Positions 40,385-48,812 of a stretch of DNA of 64,000 nt are shown here, one piece after another. The translations under genes were made by a program, and so were the position numbers. This stretch comes from Gordonia tangerina (GTDB lineage Bacteria; Actinomycetota; Actinomycetes; Mycobacteriales; Mycobacteriaceae), in assembly GCF_021556435.1 (NCBI RefSeq), contig NZ_JAKGCU010000027.1:1-64000 (forward strand), given 5' to 3'. Within the stretch, counting starts at the first letter, position 1; every line of letters starts with the position of its first letter. Below the pieces are notes generated by a model, which worked only from the letters and a program-made list of their open reading frames with translations, searched no databases and was not told the origin of the DNA.

Positions 40385-42514
40385 ATGACCACAGCCTTGG
40401 AGCGACGCGGGCTGGAACGACCGGGGGCATCGACGCCCGGTGAGCCACCACCCCCGGCGGGCGGCCGTCGCCGCCGCGTCGCCGACCGACCTCGACCCAC
40501 ACGCGCCGTCCGGTGGAGCCCGTACGCACTGACCGCGCTGCTCGTCTCCACCGCCGTGCTCTATCTGTGGAACCTCTCCGCCAGCGGATACGCCAACACG
40601 TTCTATGCGGCGGCGGCACAGGCGGGCTCGCAGAGCTGGACCGCGTGGTTCTTCGGATCTCTCGACTCCGCCAACTTCATCACCGTCGACAAGCCCCCGG
40701 CCTCGCTGTGGGTGACCGGGCTGTCAGTGCGGTTGTTCGGGATGAACAGCTGGGCCGTGCTGGTACCGCAAGCGCTGATGGGGGTGGCCGCTGTGGCGCT
40801 GCTGTACTGCGCGATGCGCCGCACCTTCGCCGACCCGCGTCACGGCACGGCCGCGGGCCTGATCGCCGGTGGCGTGCTCGCCTTCACCCCGGCAGCGGCG
40901 CTGATGTTCCGGTTCAACAATCCGGACGCGCTGCTGGTGCTGCTGATGGTCGCGGCCGGCTACGCCCTGATCCGCGCGATTGCCACCAACTCGGGCCGAT
41001 GGTTGGCGCTGGTCGGTGTCGCGCTCGGCTTCGCTTTCCTCACCAAGATGCTGCAGGGCCTGCTCGTACTCCCCGCCTTCGGACTGGCCTACCTGATGTT
41101 CGCGAACACCGGCTGGATCAGGCGCATCGGCCACCTGATCGGTGCGACCGTGGCGTTGATCGTCTCGGCGGGCTGGTTCGTGCTCGCAACGATCCTGGTG
41201 CCGGCATCGGCTCGCCCGTACATCGGCGGCTCCACCGACAACACCTTCATGGACCTCGTATGGGGATACAACGGCGTCGGTCGCATCAGCGGTGGCTCCG
41301 GTGGCGGAGGCGGCATGGGCGGCGGCCAGGCGGGCGGTTCGTTCGGCGGCTCGACCGGACTCAACCGACTGTTCAGTTCGGAGATGGGCAACGAGATCTC
41401 CTGGCTGCTCCCGGTTGCGTTGCTGGCCTTGGTGTTCGCGGCCTACTTGATGGTCCGTAGCTTCCCGATCTTCCGATCGACCGGCGGTATCAGCCGCGTC
41501 GAAGGCGGAGCAATCGTCGCCTGGGGTGGTTGGCTCCTGGTCACCGGACTCATCTTCAGTTTCATGAGCGGCACCATCCACCCGTACTACACGGTGGCGT
41601 TGGCGCCCGCCATCGCCGCGCTCGTCGGCATGGGTGGGGTATTCGCCTGGCGACGCCGTAGCAAGTGGGACGGTCGCCTCGCTCTCGCCGGGATGATCGG
41701 ACTCGCCGCGGCCTGGTCCATCGTCTTGCTGAACCGCAACGACTTCGGGCCCGTGTGGTGCCGGTGGCTGATCGGCGCGGTCGCCGCCATCAGCATCGTC
41801 GCCCTGCTGGTCGGCAGCGTGATGGCGTGGCGAAAAGTGGTCGCCGGCGCGGTGATCGCCGGTGCGCTCGCCGGATTCGGTGGCACCGCGGCCTTCTCGA
41901 TCGCCACAGCCGCGACCCCGCACAGCGGGTCCATCCCGAACGCGGTGCAGACCTCGATGGAATCAGGTGGCATGGGTGGACCGGGCGGCGGAATGGGCGG
42001 CTCGGGTGGTGGCAACCCGCCGACCGGCGCGGCGGATGGACAGACGACTCCCGACGGCGCGACCCAGAACGGCGCAGCCCAAGACGGCACGACTCAAGAC
42101 GGCACGACTCAAAACGGCGCAAGGCAGAGCGCTGCGCAGGACGGCACCACTCAGGACGGCGGCCGCGGCGGGGCCGGTGGACCCGGCGGAATGGGTGACA
42201 TCTCCTCGAACACCGAACTCGTGGAACTGCTGACCTCCACCGACACCACCTGGTCGGCCGCGACCAACGGCTCCCAGTCGGCGGCGGGCATCGAGATCGC
42301 CACCGGCACAGCGGTGATGGCCATCGGTGGGTGGAGCGGTGACCCGGCGCCCACACTGGAGCAGTTCATCGAGTACGTGCACGATGGCAAGATCGCCTAC
42401 TACATCGGCGGCGGTCAGGGTGGCCCCGGCGGCAACTCCGAGATCGCCGAGTGGGTGGCGCAGAACTACACGGCCACCACGGTCGGCGGCACCACGGTGT
42501 ACCAGCTGACCTGA
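40385..42514 (+). CDS. GT39/ArnT-like membrane glycosyltransferase
   Basis: A protein of 709 aa; the ATG at 40385 lies 6 nt after ACAGGAGGACCCG. It resembles the dolichyl-phosphate-mannose mannosyltransferase (PMT_2) family: TM helices from residue 45, the first periplasmic loop with the acidic LDSANFITVDKPPASLWVTG signature, and MFRFNNPDALLVLLMVAAGY. Two Gly-rich inserts stand out: SGGSGGGGGMGGGQAGG near residue 310 and a long Gly/Gln/Thr/Asp tract at about 520-605, which separates the membrane part from a C-terminal globular domain (LVELLTSTDTTWSAATNGSQ). It probably transfers sugars from a lipid carrier outside the membrane. Donor and acceptor are unknown. Confidence 0.88.
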   Translation: MTTALERRGLERPGASTPGEPPPPAGGRRRRVADRPRPTRAVRWSPYALTALLVSTAVLYLWNLSASGYANTFYAAAAQAGSQSWTAWFFGSLDSANFITVDKPPASLWVTGLSVRLFGMNSWAVLVPQALMGVAAVALLYCAMRRTFADPRHGTAAGLIAGGVLAFTPAAALMFRFNNPDALLVLLMVAAGYALIRAIATNSGRWLALVGVALGFAFLTKMLQGLLVLPAFGLAYLMFANTGWIRRIGHLIGATVALIVSAGWFVLATILVPASARPYIGGSTDNTFMDLVWGYNGVGRISGGSGGGGGMGGGQAGGSFGGSTGLNRLFSSEMGNEISWLLPVALLALVFAAYLMVRSFPIFRSTGGISRVEGGAIVAWGGWLLVTGLIFSFMSGTIHPYYTVALAPAIAALVGMGGVFAWRRRSKWDGRLALAGMIGLAAAWSIVLLNRNDFGPVWCRWLIGAVAAISIVALLVGSVMAWRKVVAGAVIAGALAGFGGTAAFSIATAATPHSGSIPNAVQTSMESGGMGGPGGGMGGSGGGNPPTGAADGQTTPDGATQNGAAQDGTTQDGTTQNGARQSAAQDGTTQDGGRGGAGGPGGMGDISSNTELVELLTSTDTTWSAATNGSQSAAGIEIATGTAVMAIGGWSGDPAPTLEQFIEYVHDGKIAYYIGGGQGGPGGNSEIAEWVAQNYTATTVGGTTVYQLT

Positions 42515-42527
42515 CCCACCGGAAGTC

Positions 42528-42561
42528 GATCGCCCGCGACGCAACCGCGCCGCGGGCGATC
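42528..42561 (+). terminator. Terminator hairpin after the GT39 gene
   Basis: A perfect 11-bp stem (GATCGCCCGCG at 42528-42538 with CGCGGGCGATC at 42551-42561) and a 12-nt loop lie 13 bp past the stop. No long T-run follows. Confidence 0.65.
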
Positions 42562-42618
42562 TGCTGCCCACCGCTCGGCAGGTAGGGTCGGTGCCATTCC
42601 CGGGGAAGGACGCCGACG

Positions 42619-43455
42619 ATGACCGACCGCATCACCGAGTTCGCCAACGGCCCCTACGTCTTCGACGTGATCGACGACGGGCCGATCGACGGGCCGCCGG
42701 TGATCCTGCTGCATGGTTTCCCGCAGCGCGCGACAGTGTGGGAAGGCGTGGCATCACGATTGCACGACAACGGGTTACGCACCCTTGCTCCCGATCTGCG
42801 CGGATACTCACCGCGCGCCAGGCCGCCCGCGCGACGCGATTACCGCATGGGCGAGATCGTCGCTGATGTCGTCGCACTGATCGACACCTTGGGGGCCGAC
42901 ACCGTCGATCTGGTGGGCCACGACTGGGGCGGCGCGGCGGCCTGGGCGGTGGCGGCTGGCCACCCCCAGCGCATCGCGACGCTGACCGTGGCGTCCATGC
43001 CACACCCCGCCGCGTTCGTCCGGGCCATGCCGCGAGGGCAGGTGCTGCGGTCCTGGTACATGGCCGCCTTCAATCTTCCGAAACTCCCGGAATGGTTCCT
43101 GTCCAAGCTCTTTCGCTCTCCAGGTGGCGGCGCCCGGATGGGGCTGCCGGAGCCGTTCGCGAGCCAGCTCTACTCCGACATCGTCGCCTCGGGCGCGTTA
43201 CCCGGTGCGTTGAACTGGTACCGGGGGATACCGTTCTGGGGCCGCGCGGACCGCCGCATCGGGCGCGTGCGGGTGCCCACCACCTACGTCTGGAGTGACG
43301 GCGACTTCGCGCTCGGCCGGGTCGCCGCGGAGATGACGTCGAGCTATGTGGATGCGCCCTACGAGTTCCGGATCATCCACGATGTCGACCACTGGTTACC
43401 AGAGGCCCGCCCGGCCGAGGTGGCCGCCGCGATCGTCGACCGGGTCGGCGCCTGA
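42619..43455 (+). CDS. Alpha/beta hydrolase, epoxide hydrolase-like
   Basis: A protein of 278 aa. The oxyanion motif is PPVILLHGFPQRATVWE. The nucleophile position reads DLVGHDWGGAAAWAVAAGHP, so the nucleophile is an Asp, as in epoxide hydrolases and haloalkane dehalogenases rather than serine esterases. The cap region has FNLPKLPEWFLSKLF and WYRGIPFW; the C-terminal His is in IHDVDHWLPEARPAEVAAAI. It probably hydrolyses an epoxide in lipid or xenobiotic metabolism. A terminator isolates it from the GT39 gene; it is convergent with the next gene (11-bp gap). Confidence 0.88.
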   Translation: MTDRITEFANGPYVFDVIDDGPIDGPPVILLHGFPQRATVWEGVASRLHDNGLRTLAPDLRGYSPRARPPARRDYRMGEIVADVVALIDTLGADTVDLVGHDWGGAAAWAVAAGHPQRIATLTVASMPHPAAFVRAMPRGQVLRSWYMAAFNLPKLPEWFLSKLFRSPGGGARMGLPEPFASQLYSDIVASGALPGALNWYRGIPFWGRADRRIGRVRVPTTYVWSDGDFALGRVAAEMTSSYVDAPYEFRIIHDVDHWLPEARPAEVAAAIVDRVGA

Positions 43456-43466
43456 CGCGGCCACGA

Positions 43467-44309
43467 TCAACGCCGACGGTGCAGAATCTCGATCACGAAC
43501 AGCAGCACCGCCCCGAACACGCCGGCCGCGATGATCGGCACGGCGCGGTTTCTGGTGGGCAACTCGGTGGGTGCTCCCGCGCGCAGCTGGGCGAAAGTGG
43601 CGCGCTGAGCATCGGATTCGGCCACCACGTCGACCACCGCCGGTGACGGCCGCGACGGCGGGGCGCCCGGTGCCGTCGACGCGCGGCCGGCGGGACCGGT
43701 CGACGCCTTTTTCGTCGGTGGCTTGGTGGCCCCCGGCTTCGACGACGCCGGTCGCGATGCCACATGCCTGGCCTGGGCTGCGTTCGACTTCTGCTCGGGA
43801 CTCGACTGCTCGGGGCTCGACTGCTGTTCGGAAGATACGGTCACCGATTCATCGGCCTGCGACTTCCCCGGTGTGGGTTCCTCGACGGGAGGATCGACGG
43901 GCGTGGTCTCCGGCGGGCCCTTCTTCGCTGCGGCCTTCTTCGCGGCGTCCGTGGTGGCAGGCACCTTCTTGGCCCCAGCCGTCTTGGCGGACGACTTCTT
44001 CGCCGCGTCCCGGGTGGCGGCCTTCTTCGCCGCGGCCTTCTTCACGGGAGCTTTCTTAGCCGGAGCCTTCTTCGCCGCGGCCTTTTTCACCGGAGCTTTC
44101 TTTGCGGCGGCCCTCTTTGCCGGTGTCTTCTTCGCCGCCTTCTCGGCGGGACTCTGCTCGGCGGGACCAGGCTCGGCGGGACCAGGCTCGCCGGGCGTGG
44201 TCCCGGCTGCTGCCGGATCCGGCACGGTGCCGTCTGCCGGAGCCTGCTGTGGTTGAGCCCCGTCGGAACCGTCATCGTCTCGACGGTCCGCCGGTCCCGG
44301 CTCGGTCAT
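43467..44309 (-). CDS. Lys/Ala-rich histone-H1-like protein with C-terminal membrane anchor
   Basis: A protein of 280 aa from the ATG at 44309; the spacing from AAGGGAG favours it over the GTG at 44318. Residues 57-130 are repeats of KKAP/KKAA type (for example VKKAAAKKAPAKKAPVKKAA), like the tails of eukaryotic H1 and of actinobacterial HupB. The rest is Pro/Ser/Glu-rich and disordered. Residues 256-275 (AVPIIAAGVFGAVLLFVIEI) form one membrane helix ending in HRRR. It would place a cationic tail at the inner membrane, able to bind nucleic acid or anionic lipid. It is the second gene of a pair; the stop of the first overlaps the GTG. I know no characterised homologue. Confidence 0.8.
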   Translation of the reverse strand: MTEPGPADRRDDDGSDGAQPQQAPADGTVPDPAAAGTTPGEPGPAEPGPAEQSPAEKAAKKTPAKRAAAKKAPVKKAAAKKAPAKKAPVKKAAAKKAATRDAAKKSSAKTAGAKKVPATTDAAKKAAAKKGPPETTPVDPPVEEPTPGKSQADESVTVSSEQQSSPEQSSPEQKSNAAQARHVASRPASSKPGATKPPTKKASTGPAGRASTAPGAPPSRPSPAVVDVVAESDAQRATFAQLRAGAPTELPTRNRAVPIIAAGVFGAVLLFVIEILHRRR

Positions 44310-44314
44310 CTCCC

Positions 44315-45025
44315 TCACGCTCCCTTGGGGGTCGAATCGTGCACGCCCAGTCGGGCGAGGATGTCGGCCTCGATGCCCTCGAGTTCGGATTCGATCGAGT
44401 GGTGCGCGGTGCGCCGCTGCGAGGCCGGCATCGCCTCGGCGGCGTCGACGGCGATCGCGAGATTGTCGAGGCGAGTGACCATCGCGGTGACGAAGGCCGA
44501 AGCGTCGTCGGAGGTGTCGGTGGTGGCGACCTTCTCCAGCGCCGACCGCGTGGTGGCGATACGGGCGTGTAGCGTCGCGCCGTGTCCGGAGAACTGGCGC
44601 AGCACGTCGGGGGCCACTCCGGCGCGACCGGCCTGCAGAGCGGTCAGCTGACCACGCGCGGCCACGGCAGCGCGATAGGCGATCGGCACCACGATCGGGG
44701 ACACCAGTCGGGCGACGAGGAGATACCGCCGAACGCTCGCCGGAGAGAATCGCTGGGCATCTACCGCGGCCTTGGCTTCGACGGCGGCCGTCTTCGCCTG
44801 GGCCTTGGCGGCCTTGGCTTCCGCCTTGCCGGCGGCCTTGGCGTTCTTGCGTTCGAGTTTGAGTTCCTTGCTACGGAACTTGTGTTCGGCCTTGCGGAGC
44901 GCCTTCTGCGACTTGCGCGCGCTCTTCGCCTCCAGTTTGGCCTCGAGTTTCGCCTTGGTCTTCATCGCCTTGGCCTCGGCCTTGCGCTGCGCGCGGGTCT
45001 TGCCGTCGGACGAGAACAATCCCAT
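44315..45025 (-). CDS. Conserved mycobacteriales protein, DUF6474-like
   Basis: A protein of 236 aa, with AGGAGG 12 nt before the ATG. The first 90 residues are a highly charged Ala/Lys/Glu helix (RAQRKAEAKAMKTKAKLEAK). A conserved-looking middle section follows, SPASVRRYLLVARLVSPIVV and PIAYRAAVAARGQLTALQAG, then a helical end with Ala-rich and acidic segments. I associate this layout with the DUF6474 family of mycobacteria and relatives, function unknown. It is the first gene of the pair with the H1-like membrane protein, with abutting ends, so the two may act together at the membrane. Confidence 0.75.
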   Translation of the reverse strand: MGLFSSDGKTRAQRKAEAKAMKTKAKLEAKLEAKSARKSQKALRKAEHKFRSKELKLERKNAKAAGKAEAKAAKAQAKTAAVEAKAAVDAQRFSPASVRRYLLVARLVSPIVVPIAYRAAVAARGQLTALQAGRAGVAPDVLRQFSGHGATLHARIATTRSALEKVATTDTSDDASAFVTAMVTRLDNLAIAVDAAEAMPASQRRTAHHSIESELEGIEADILARLGVHDSTPKGA

Positions 45026-45149
45026 TTCTAGGACCTACCTCCTGTGTGGTGCCCCGGGGCCCGGCCGACCGGCGAGGTCGGGGAAACACCGAGCGGGCGT
45101 CGACTGCATCGGTACAAGCATTACATAGGCTCGACAGGGGCGAACCGAC

Positions 45150-46988
45150 GTGAACCAGACGGGTGCGCGTGGCGGACGACCCGGATCGGCGATGTCGGGA
45201 GAGGACGGACCAGTGGTGAGGGTGGTGTTACACCCCCGCGATCTCGCGGGATGCGAGCACCGGCTGTACCTCGACCACGCATACCCCGACCTGGCGCGAT
45301 CGCGACCCGACACGCCGGAGGCGCAGCGACGCAAGGCTGCGGCGGCCGATCACCGTGCCGCCGTCCGAGAGATGATCCGTGGCCTACACAGCGATCAAGC
45401 GCCGGGCACCGTGGTGCTGATCGACCCCGACGCCACCCACGCCGCGCGCGCCGAGCAGACCCTGTCGGCGTGTGCCGCCGGGGCCGCCTGGATCTGGAAC
45501 GCGACGCTGCCGACCGATCGCGAGGCCGGGCGACGCGGTCACGCCGAGTTGCTGATCCGCGACGGTGACGGGTACCTACCGGTGATCGTCGTGAACCATC
45601 GGGCCAGCTATCCGGCGAAGAATGCGCGGCGACCGACCGGCACCGCCGGCGCGAAGAACGGCACCGATGGCACTGTCCCCGTCGCGGACGGAGATACGAA
45701 CAGCGGCGGGGCCGCGAACGGCAACGAGTCCACGAACGGCAACGGTGCTGCGCAGGGCAACGGGGGCCCCAAGGTGACGGTGACCAGTCCGGTGTGGGCC
45801 TGGTCCCCGTCGGCGGACCCCACCCGCAACGGGCGCAATCAGCGACGTGACCTGCTCCGACTTGCTCAGCTGACTGCGATGTTGACCGAGCTCGGGCTTG
45901 CCACCTCATCGGATCCGGCCCGGCTGCGTGCCGGGGTGATCGGTCTCGACGCCGACTGCATCGTCGTCTACGAGATGGCCTCGGCACTCACCGACTACGC
46001 CGAGGTGTTCGCCCGCCGCATGGCGATTGCCGAACAGCAGGTGTCGACCACACCCCGCCGGATCGGCGAATGCCGCAGCTGCCCGTGGTGGGAGCGATGC
46101 GGACCCGAACTGGAACAGCGCCGCGACGTGAGCCTGGTGGTGGGCGCCAACCAGAGCCGAATTCTCGCCGATGCCGGGATCACCACGATCGATCAATTGG
46201 CCGCGCACCGTGGCGGGCCTCCCGACGAATGGCCGGGCAACGCGCGCTTCGACGACGCGATACTCACCGCCATCGCCTGGTTGCAGGGCATCCCGTTGAT
46301 CCGGCGCCTCGACACCCCGGTGGTGCGGCGTGCCGACGTCGAGGTGGATGTCGACATGGAGAGCTACGGCGAACACGGCGCCTACATGTGGGGCACGCTG
46401 CTGACCGACACCACCGACCCGACCTGCGAGGTCCGCTACCGGCCGTTCGTCACCTGGCAACCGCTGCCCACCACCGACGAGGGCCGCTCGTTCGGGGAGT
46501 TCTGGACGTGGCTGACCGCGCAGCGCGACGCCGCCCACGAGGCCGGGAAGTCCTTTGCGGCGTACTGCTATTCGCAGCAGGCTGAGAACCGCTGGTTACT
46601 CGGCTCCGCAGACCGGTTCGCCGGGGCCCCGGGCGTGCCGTCGCGCGCCGAGGTGGAGGCCTTCATCGGGTCGGCCGAGTGGGTCGACATCTACGAGGCT
46701 GTCGGCCGCAACTTCATCTGCCCGAACGGGAAAGGTCTCAAGCGCGTCGCGCCCGTCGCCGGATTCACCTGGCGCGACGCCGACGCCAGCGGCGAGGCGT
46801 CGATGGACTGGTATCGCGACGCGGTGGGCCTCGGCGGCGGGGTGCCGGACCCCACGCAACGCGAACGATTGCTCGAATACAACGAGGACGACGTGCGCGC
46901 GACCAAGGTGCTGCGGGAATGGATCACCGACGGCGCGCGTGCGGCGGTCCCGCATCGGGACACGCTGCTCGCCGGCCGCGACGCCTGA
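45150..46988 (+). CDS. TM0106-family RecB-like nuclease
   Basis: 612 aa from the GTG at 45150; an ATG at 45192 is an alternative. The family is the TM0106-type RecB-like proteins: an N-terminal PD-(D/E)XK-like part (HPRDLAGCEHRLYLDHAY, then GHAELLIRDGDGYLPVIVVN), a four-cysteine-type segment CRSCPWWERCGPELEQRRDV, a helix-hairpin region (GITTIDQLAAH) and a C-terminal RNase-H-like exonuclease half (VDVDMESYGEHGAYMWGTLL, LLEYNEDDVRATKVLREWIT). The four cysteines seen in homologues are only partly kept here (CRSC and C). An insert of about 50 residues (166-215), rich in Asn and Gly, interrupts the first domain. The biological role of the family is not known; DNA repair or defence are guesses. Confidence 0.85.
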   Translation: MNQTGARGGRPGSAMSGEDGPVVRVVLHPRDLAGCEHRLYLDHAYPDLARSRPDTPEAQRRKAAAADHRAAVREMIRGLHSDQAPGTVVLIDPDATHAARAEQTLSACAAGAAWIWNATLPTDREAGRRGHAELLIRDGDGYLPVIVVNHRASYPAKNARRPTGTAGAKNGTDGTVPVADGDTNSGGAANGNESTNGNGAAQGNGGPKVTVTSPVWAWSPSADPTRNGRNQRRDLLRLAQLTAMLTELGLATSSDPARLRAGVIGLDADCIVVYEMASALTDYAEVFARRMAIAEQQVSTTPRRIGECRSCPWWERCGPELEQRRDVSLVVGANQSRILADAGITTIDQLAAHRGGPPDEWPGNARFDDAILTAIAWLQGIPLIRRLDTPVVRRADVEVDVDMESYGEHGAYMWGTLLTDTTDPTCEVRYRPFVTWQPLPTTDEGRSFGEFWTWLTAQRDAAHEAGKSFAAYCYSQQAENRWLLGSADRFAGAPGVPSRAEVEAFIGSAEWVDIYEAVGRNFICPNGKGLKRVAPVAGFTWRDADASGEASMDWYRDAVGLGGGVPDPTQRERLLEYNEDDVRATKVLREWITDGARAAVPHRDTLLAGRDA

Positions 46989-46992
46989 CCGA

Positions 46993-47943
46993 TCACGGCC
47001 GCGACGACCGCAGCGCCTCCAGGAACGACCCGCTGCCCAACAACGCCATCGCCCCGAGCAGAAGTAGCCCACCGGGCGCCAGCCCGATCATGATGCGTCG
47101 GGGCGAGGCCGCCACGTCGGAGTCCGGAACCACCGGATCGGCGAGTGCCGCCGGTGCCATCTCCGAGACCGGGTCGGGGATGGGCGCGGAATCGCCCGGA
47201 CCCGCATCCTCAGATGACGTCGTCTCGTTCGGTACGGCACCGGCCGAACCGCCGGTCGACGACGGCCCGCCCGGACCGGTCGCCGAGTTCGCGCCGGCGC
47301 CCGCTCCCGTGCCTGCTGTGGGCACCGTCGGTACCGCAGCCGGCGCCGGCGCAGCGGTGTCCTCCGGTGCCGGGTTCCCGGTGCCAGGCGGCCCCGATCC
47401 ACCGGAACCACCGGAACCACCGGTGCCGGCCGCATCCGGATCGACGTCGGGTGACGCGTCTCGGCTGGGCGGGCGCGGGGTGTAGCGCGGCGGTACGACC
47501 GATCCGTCGTCGGTGGTCTCGGTGGTGGTCGACGGTTCCGTGGATTCGCTGGTGGTAACGCTGCTGGATTCGCTGGTGCTCGACGACCCCGTGGATTCGC
47601 TGGTCGTAGTGCTGGTTGATTGGCTGGTGCTGGTGCTGGTGCTGGTGGATTCGCTCGTGGCAGGACTCGTGGTTGCGCTGCTCTGGCTCCCCGACGCGGT
47701 CGCCGACGTCGTCGAATCCTCGTCGTCATCGTCATCACCGTGCCCATGCCCGTGCCCGTGGCCATGCCCGTGGTGATTGCCGCCGCCCCACCCCGAGCCG
47801 CGGTCGGGGCGGTCTGATGCCGGAGTGGACAGGGCCAGCCCGGCGCCGAGAGCCGACCCGAGTACCACCAACGTCGCGAGCATCGCCAGCACCGGAACCG
47901 AACGTCGACGACGCTGCGTACCTGCTGGAACACGATGTGTCAT
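46993..47943 (-). CDS. Ser/Thr-rich surface protein with His/Asp-rich metal-binding tract
   Basis: 316 aa from the ATG at 47943. An N-terminal membrane helix or signal (RRRRSVPVLAMLATLVVLGS) is followed at residues 55-76 by NHHGHGHGHGHGHGDDDDDE. Next comes a Ser/Thr tract (STSTSTSQSTSTTTSESTGS), a Pro/Gly-rich stretch, and a C-terminal helix (IMIGLAPGGLLLLGAMALLG) with a short basic tail. This is the layout of a wall-spanning protein anchored at both ends. The His/Asp stretch probably binds divalent metal (nickel, zinc, copper or manganese). It is convergent with the nuclease gene (4-bp gap). No family is recognised. Confidence 0.75.
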   Translation of the reverse strand: MTHRVPAGTQRRRRSVPVLAMLATLVVLGSALGAGLALSTPASDRPDRGSGWGGGNHHGHGHGHGHGHGDDDDDEDSTTSATASGSQSSATTSPATSESTSTSTSTSQSTSTTTSESTGSSSTSESSSVTTSESTEPSTTTETTDDGSVVPPRYTPRPPSRDASPDVDPDAAGTGGSGGSGGSGPPGTGNPAPEDTAAPAPAAVPTVPTAGTGAGAGANSATGPGGPSSTGGSAGAVPNETTSSEDAGPGDSAPIPDPVSEMAPAALADPVVPDSDVAASPRRIMIGLAPGGLLLLGAMALLGSGSFLEALRSSRP

Positions 47944-48129
47944 CCGACCCCCGATCCGGTTACGTAAGCACGAACGTATGGTGTGAGTTGAACCCCGCCG
48001 TTCACCTCTCGGCAACTTCCGGTTCGCGACGCCACATCTTGTTCACGATCGAGTGTGAATAATGCCACAGGGAGGATTCGTTACATCGTTGCCACAGGTG
48101 ATACGCATGGGCGATGGTAGTCGGGTACG

Positions 48130-48204
48130 TTCAAATCGCAACGGGCGTTGCATCCACGATGCACGCGGGTCTTTAATGTTTGCAAGTTCAAACGACTTTG
48201 AATT
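48130..48204 (+). promoter_or_regulatory. Dyad-rich operator region upstream of the XRE operon
   Basis: Three dyads lie just before the XRE start at 48219: GCAACGGGCGTTGC (48138-48151), GCATCCACGATGC (48150-48162) and TTCAAACGACTTTGAA (48187-48202). The last extends to 9 of 10 matching positions per arm, and its half-site TTCAAA recurs at 48130-48135. The 3' dyad ends about 8 bp before the Shine-Dalgarno GGGGAG, so a repressor bound here would block transcription or initiation. Local GC is much lower than the window average. Confidence 0.55.
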
Positions 48205-48218
48205 TGCCGGGGAGAACA

Positions 48219-48782
48219 ATGACTATACGAGGTGCGGAAATGCCTGTTGACGGCGGACGTCGGACCGGGGCGGTCGACACCGAACACACTGCAGTAGTGG
48301 ATCCGGGACTGTTCGCGCGACGTCTCGAGGAACTGTTCCGTACAGTGCCCGGCCCCAACGGCCGCGCATACAGCGCCAAGGCGATCGCAGCCCGATCGAC
48401 CGAGCGCGGCTTTCGGCTCGGCGAGTCGTATCTGAGTCAGCTGCGTTCCGGTAAGGCCAAGTCGCCGTCGTTCCGCACTGTCGAGGGCATCGCAGCTGCA
48501 TTCGGCGTGGACGTCCACTACTTCCTGGAAGACCGCGCCGCGCAGCGCACCCGCGACGAGATCGATCTCATGCGTCTGCAGGCCGACACCAACGTGCAAT
48601 TGGCGGCCTTCCGCCTCGCCGGTCTGTCGAGCGACTCGGTCACCATCGTCAACGAGCTCATCAAGGTGCTGCGCGAGCAGCAAGGACTGCCGAAGGATCC
48701 GCCCGACGTCATCGCGGCGGGCCTGGGCGAGACCCCGGAGGACGCCCGTCTGCGCGTCGTCGGCGGGCCGCACAATAACTGA
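48219..48782 (+). CDS. XRE-family (EspR-like) transcriptional regulator
   Basis: 187 aa from the ATG at 48219, 5 nt after GGGGAG. The HTH region (FARRLEELFRTVPGPNGRAY, AIAARSTERGFRLGESYLSQ, LRSGKAKSPSFRTVEGIAAA, FGVDVHYFLED) is close in pattern to EspR of mycobacteria, including the YLSQLRSG core. A helical C-terminus (AAFRLAGLSSDSVTIVNELI) suits dimerisation. It leads a three-gene set with an ImmA/IrrE metallopeptidase and a 7-TM protein. In such pairs the peptidase usually cleaves or inactivates the XRE repressor on a signal. Autoregulation through the dyads at 48130-48204 is likely. Confidence 0.9.
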   Translation: MTIRGAEMPVDGGRRTGAVDTEHTAVVDPGLFARRLEELFRTVPGPNGRAYSAKAIAARSTERGFRLGESYLSQLRSGKAKSPSFRTVEGIAAAFGVDVHYFLEDRAAQRTRDEIDLMRLQADTNVQLAAFRLAGLSSDSVTIVNELIKVLREQQGLPKDPPDVIAAGLGETPEDARLRVVGGPHNN

Positions 48783-48812
48783 CCGCAGGGGTCGTACACC
48801 GCTCCGGGAGCC

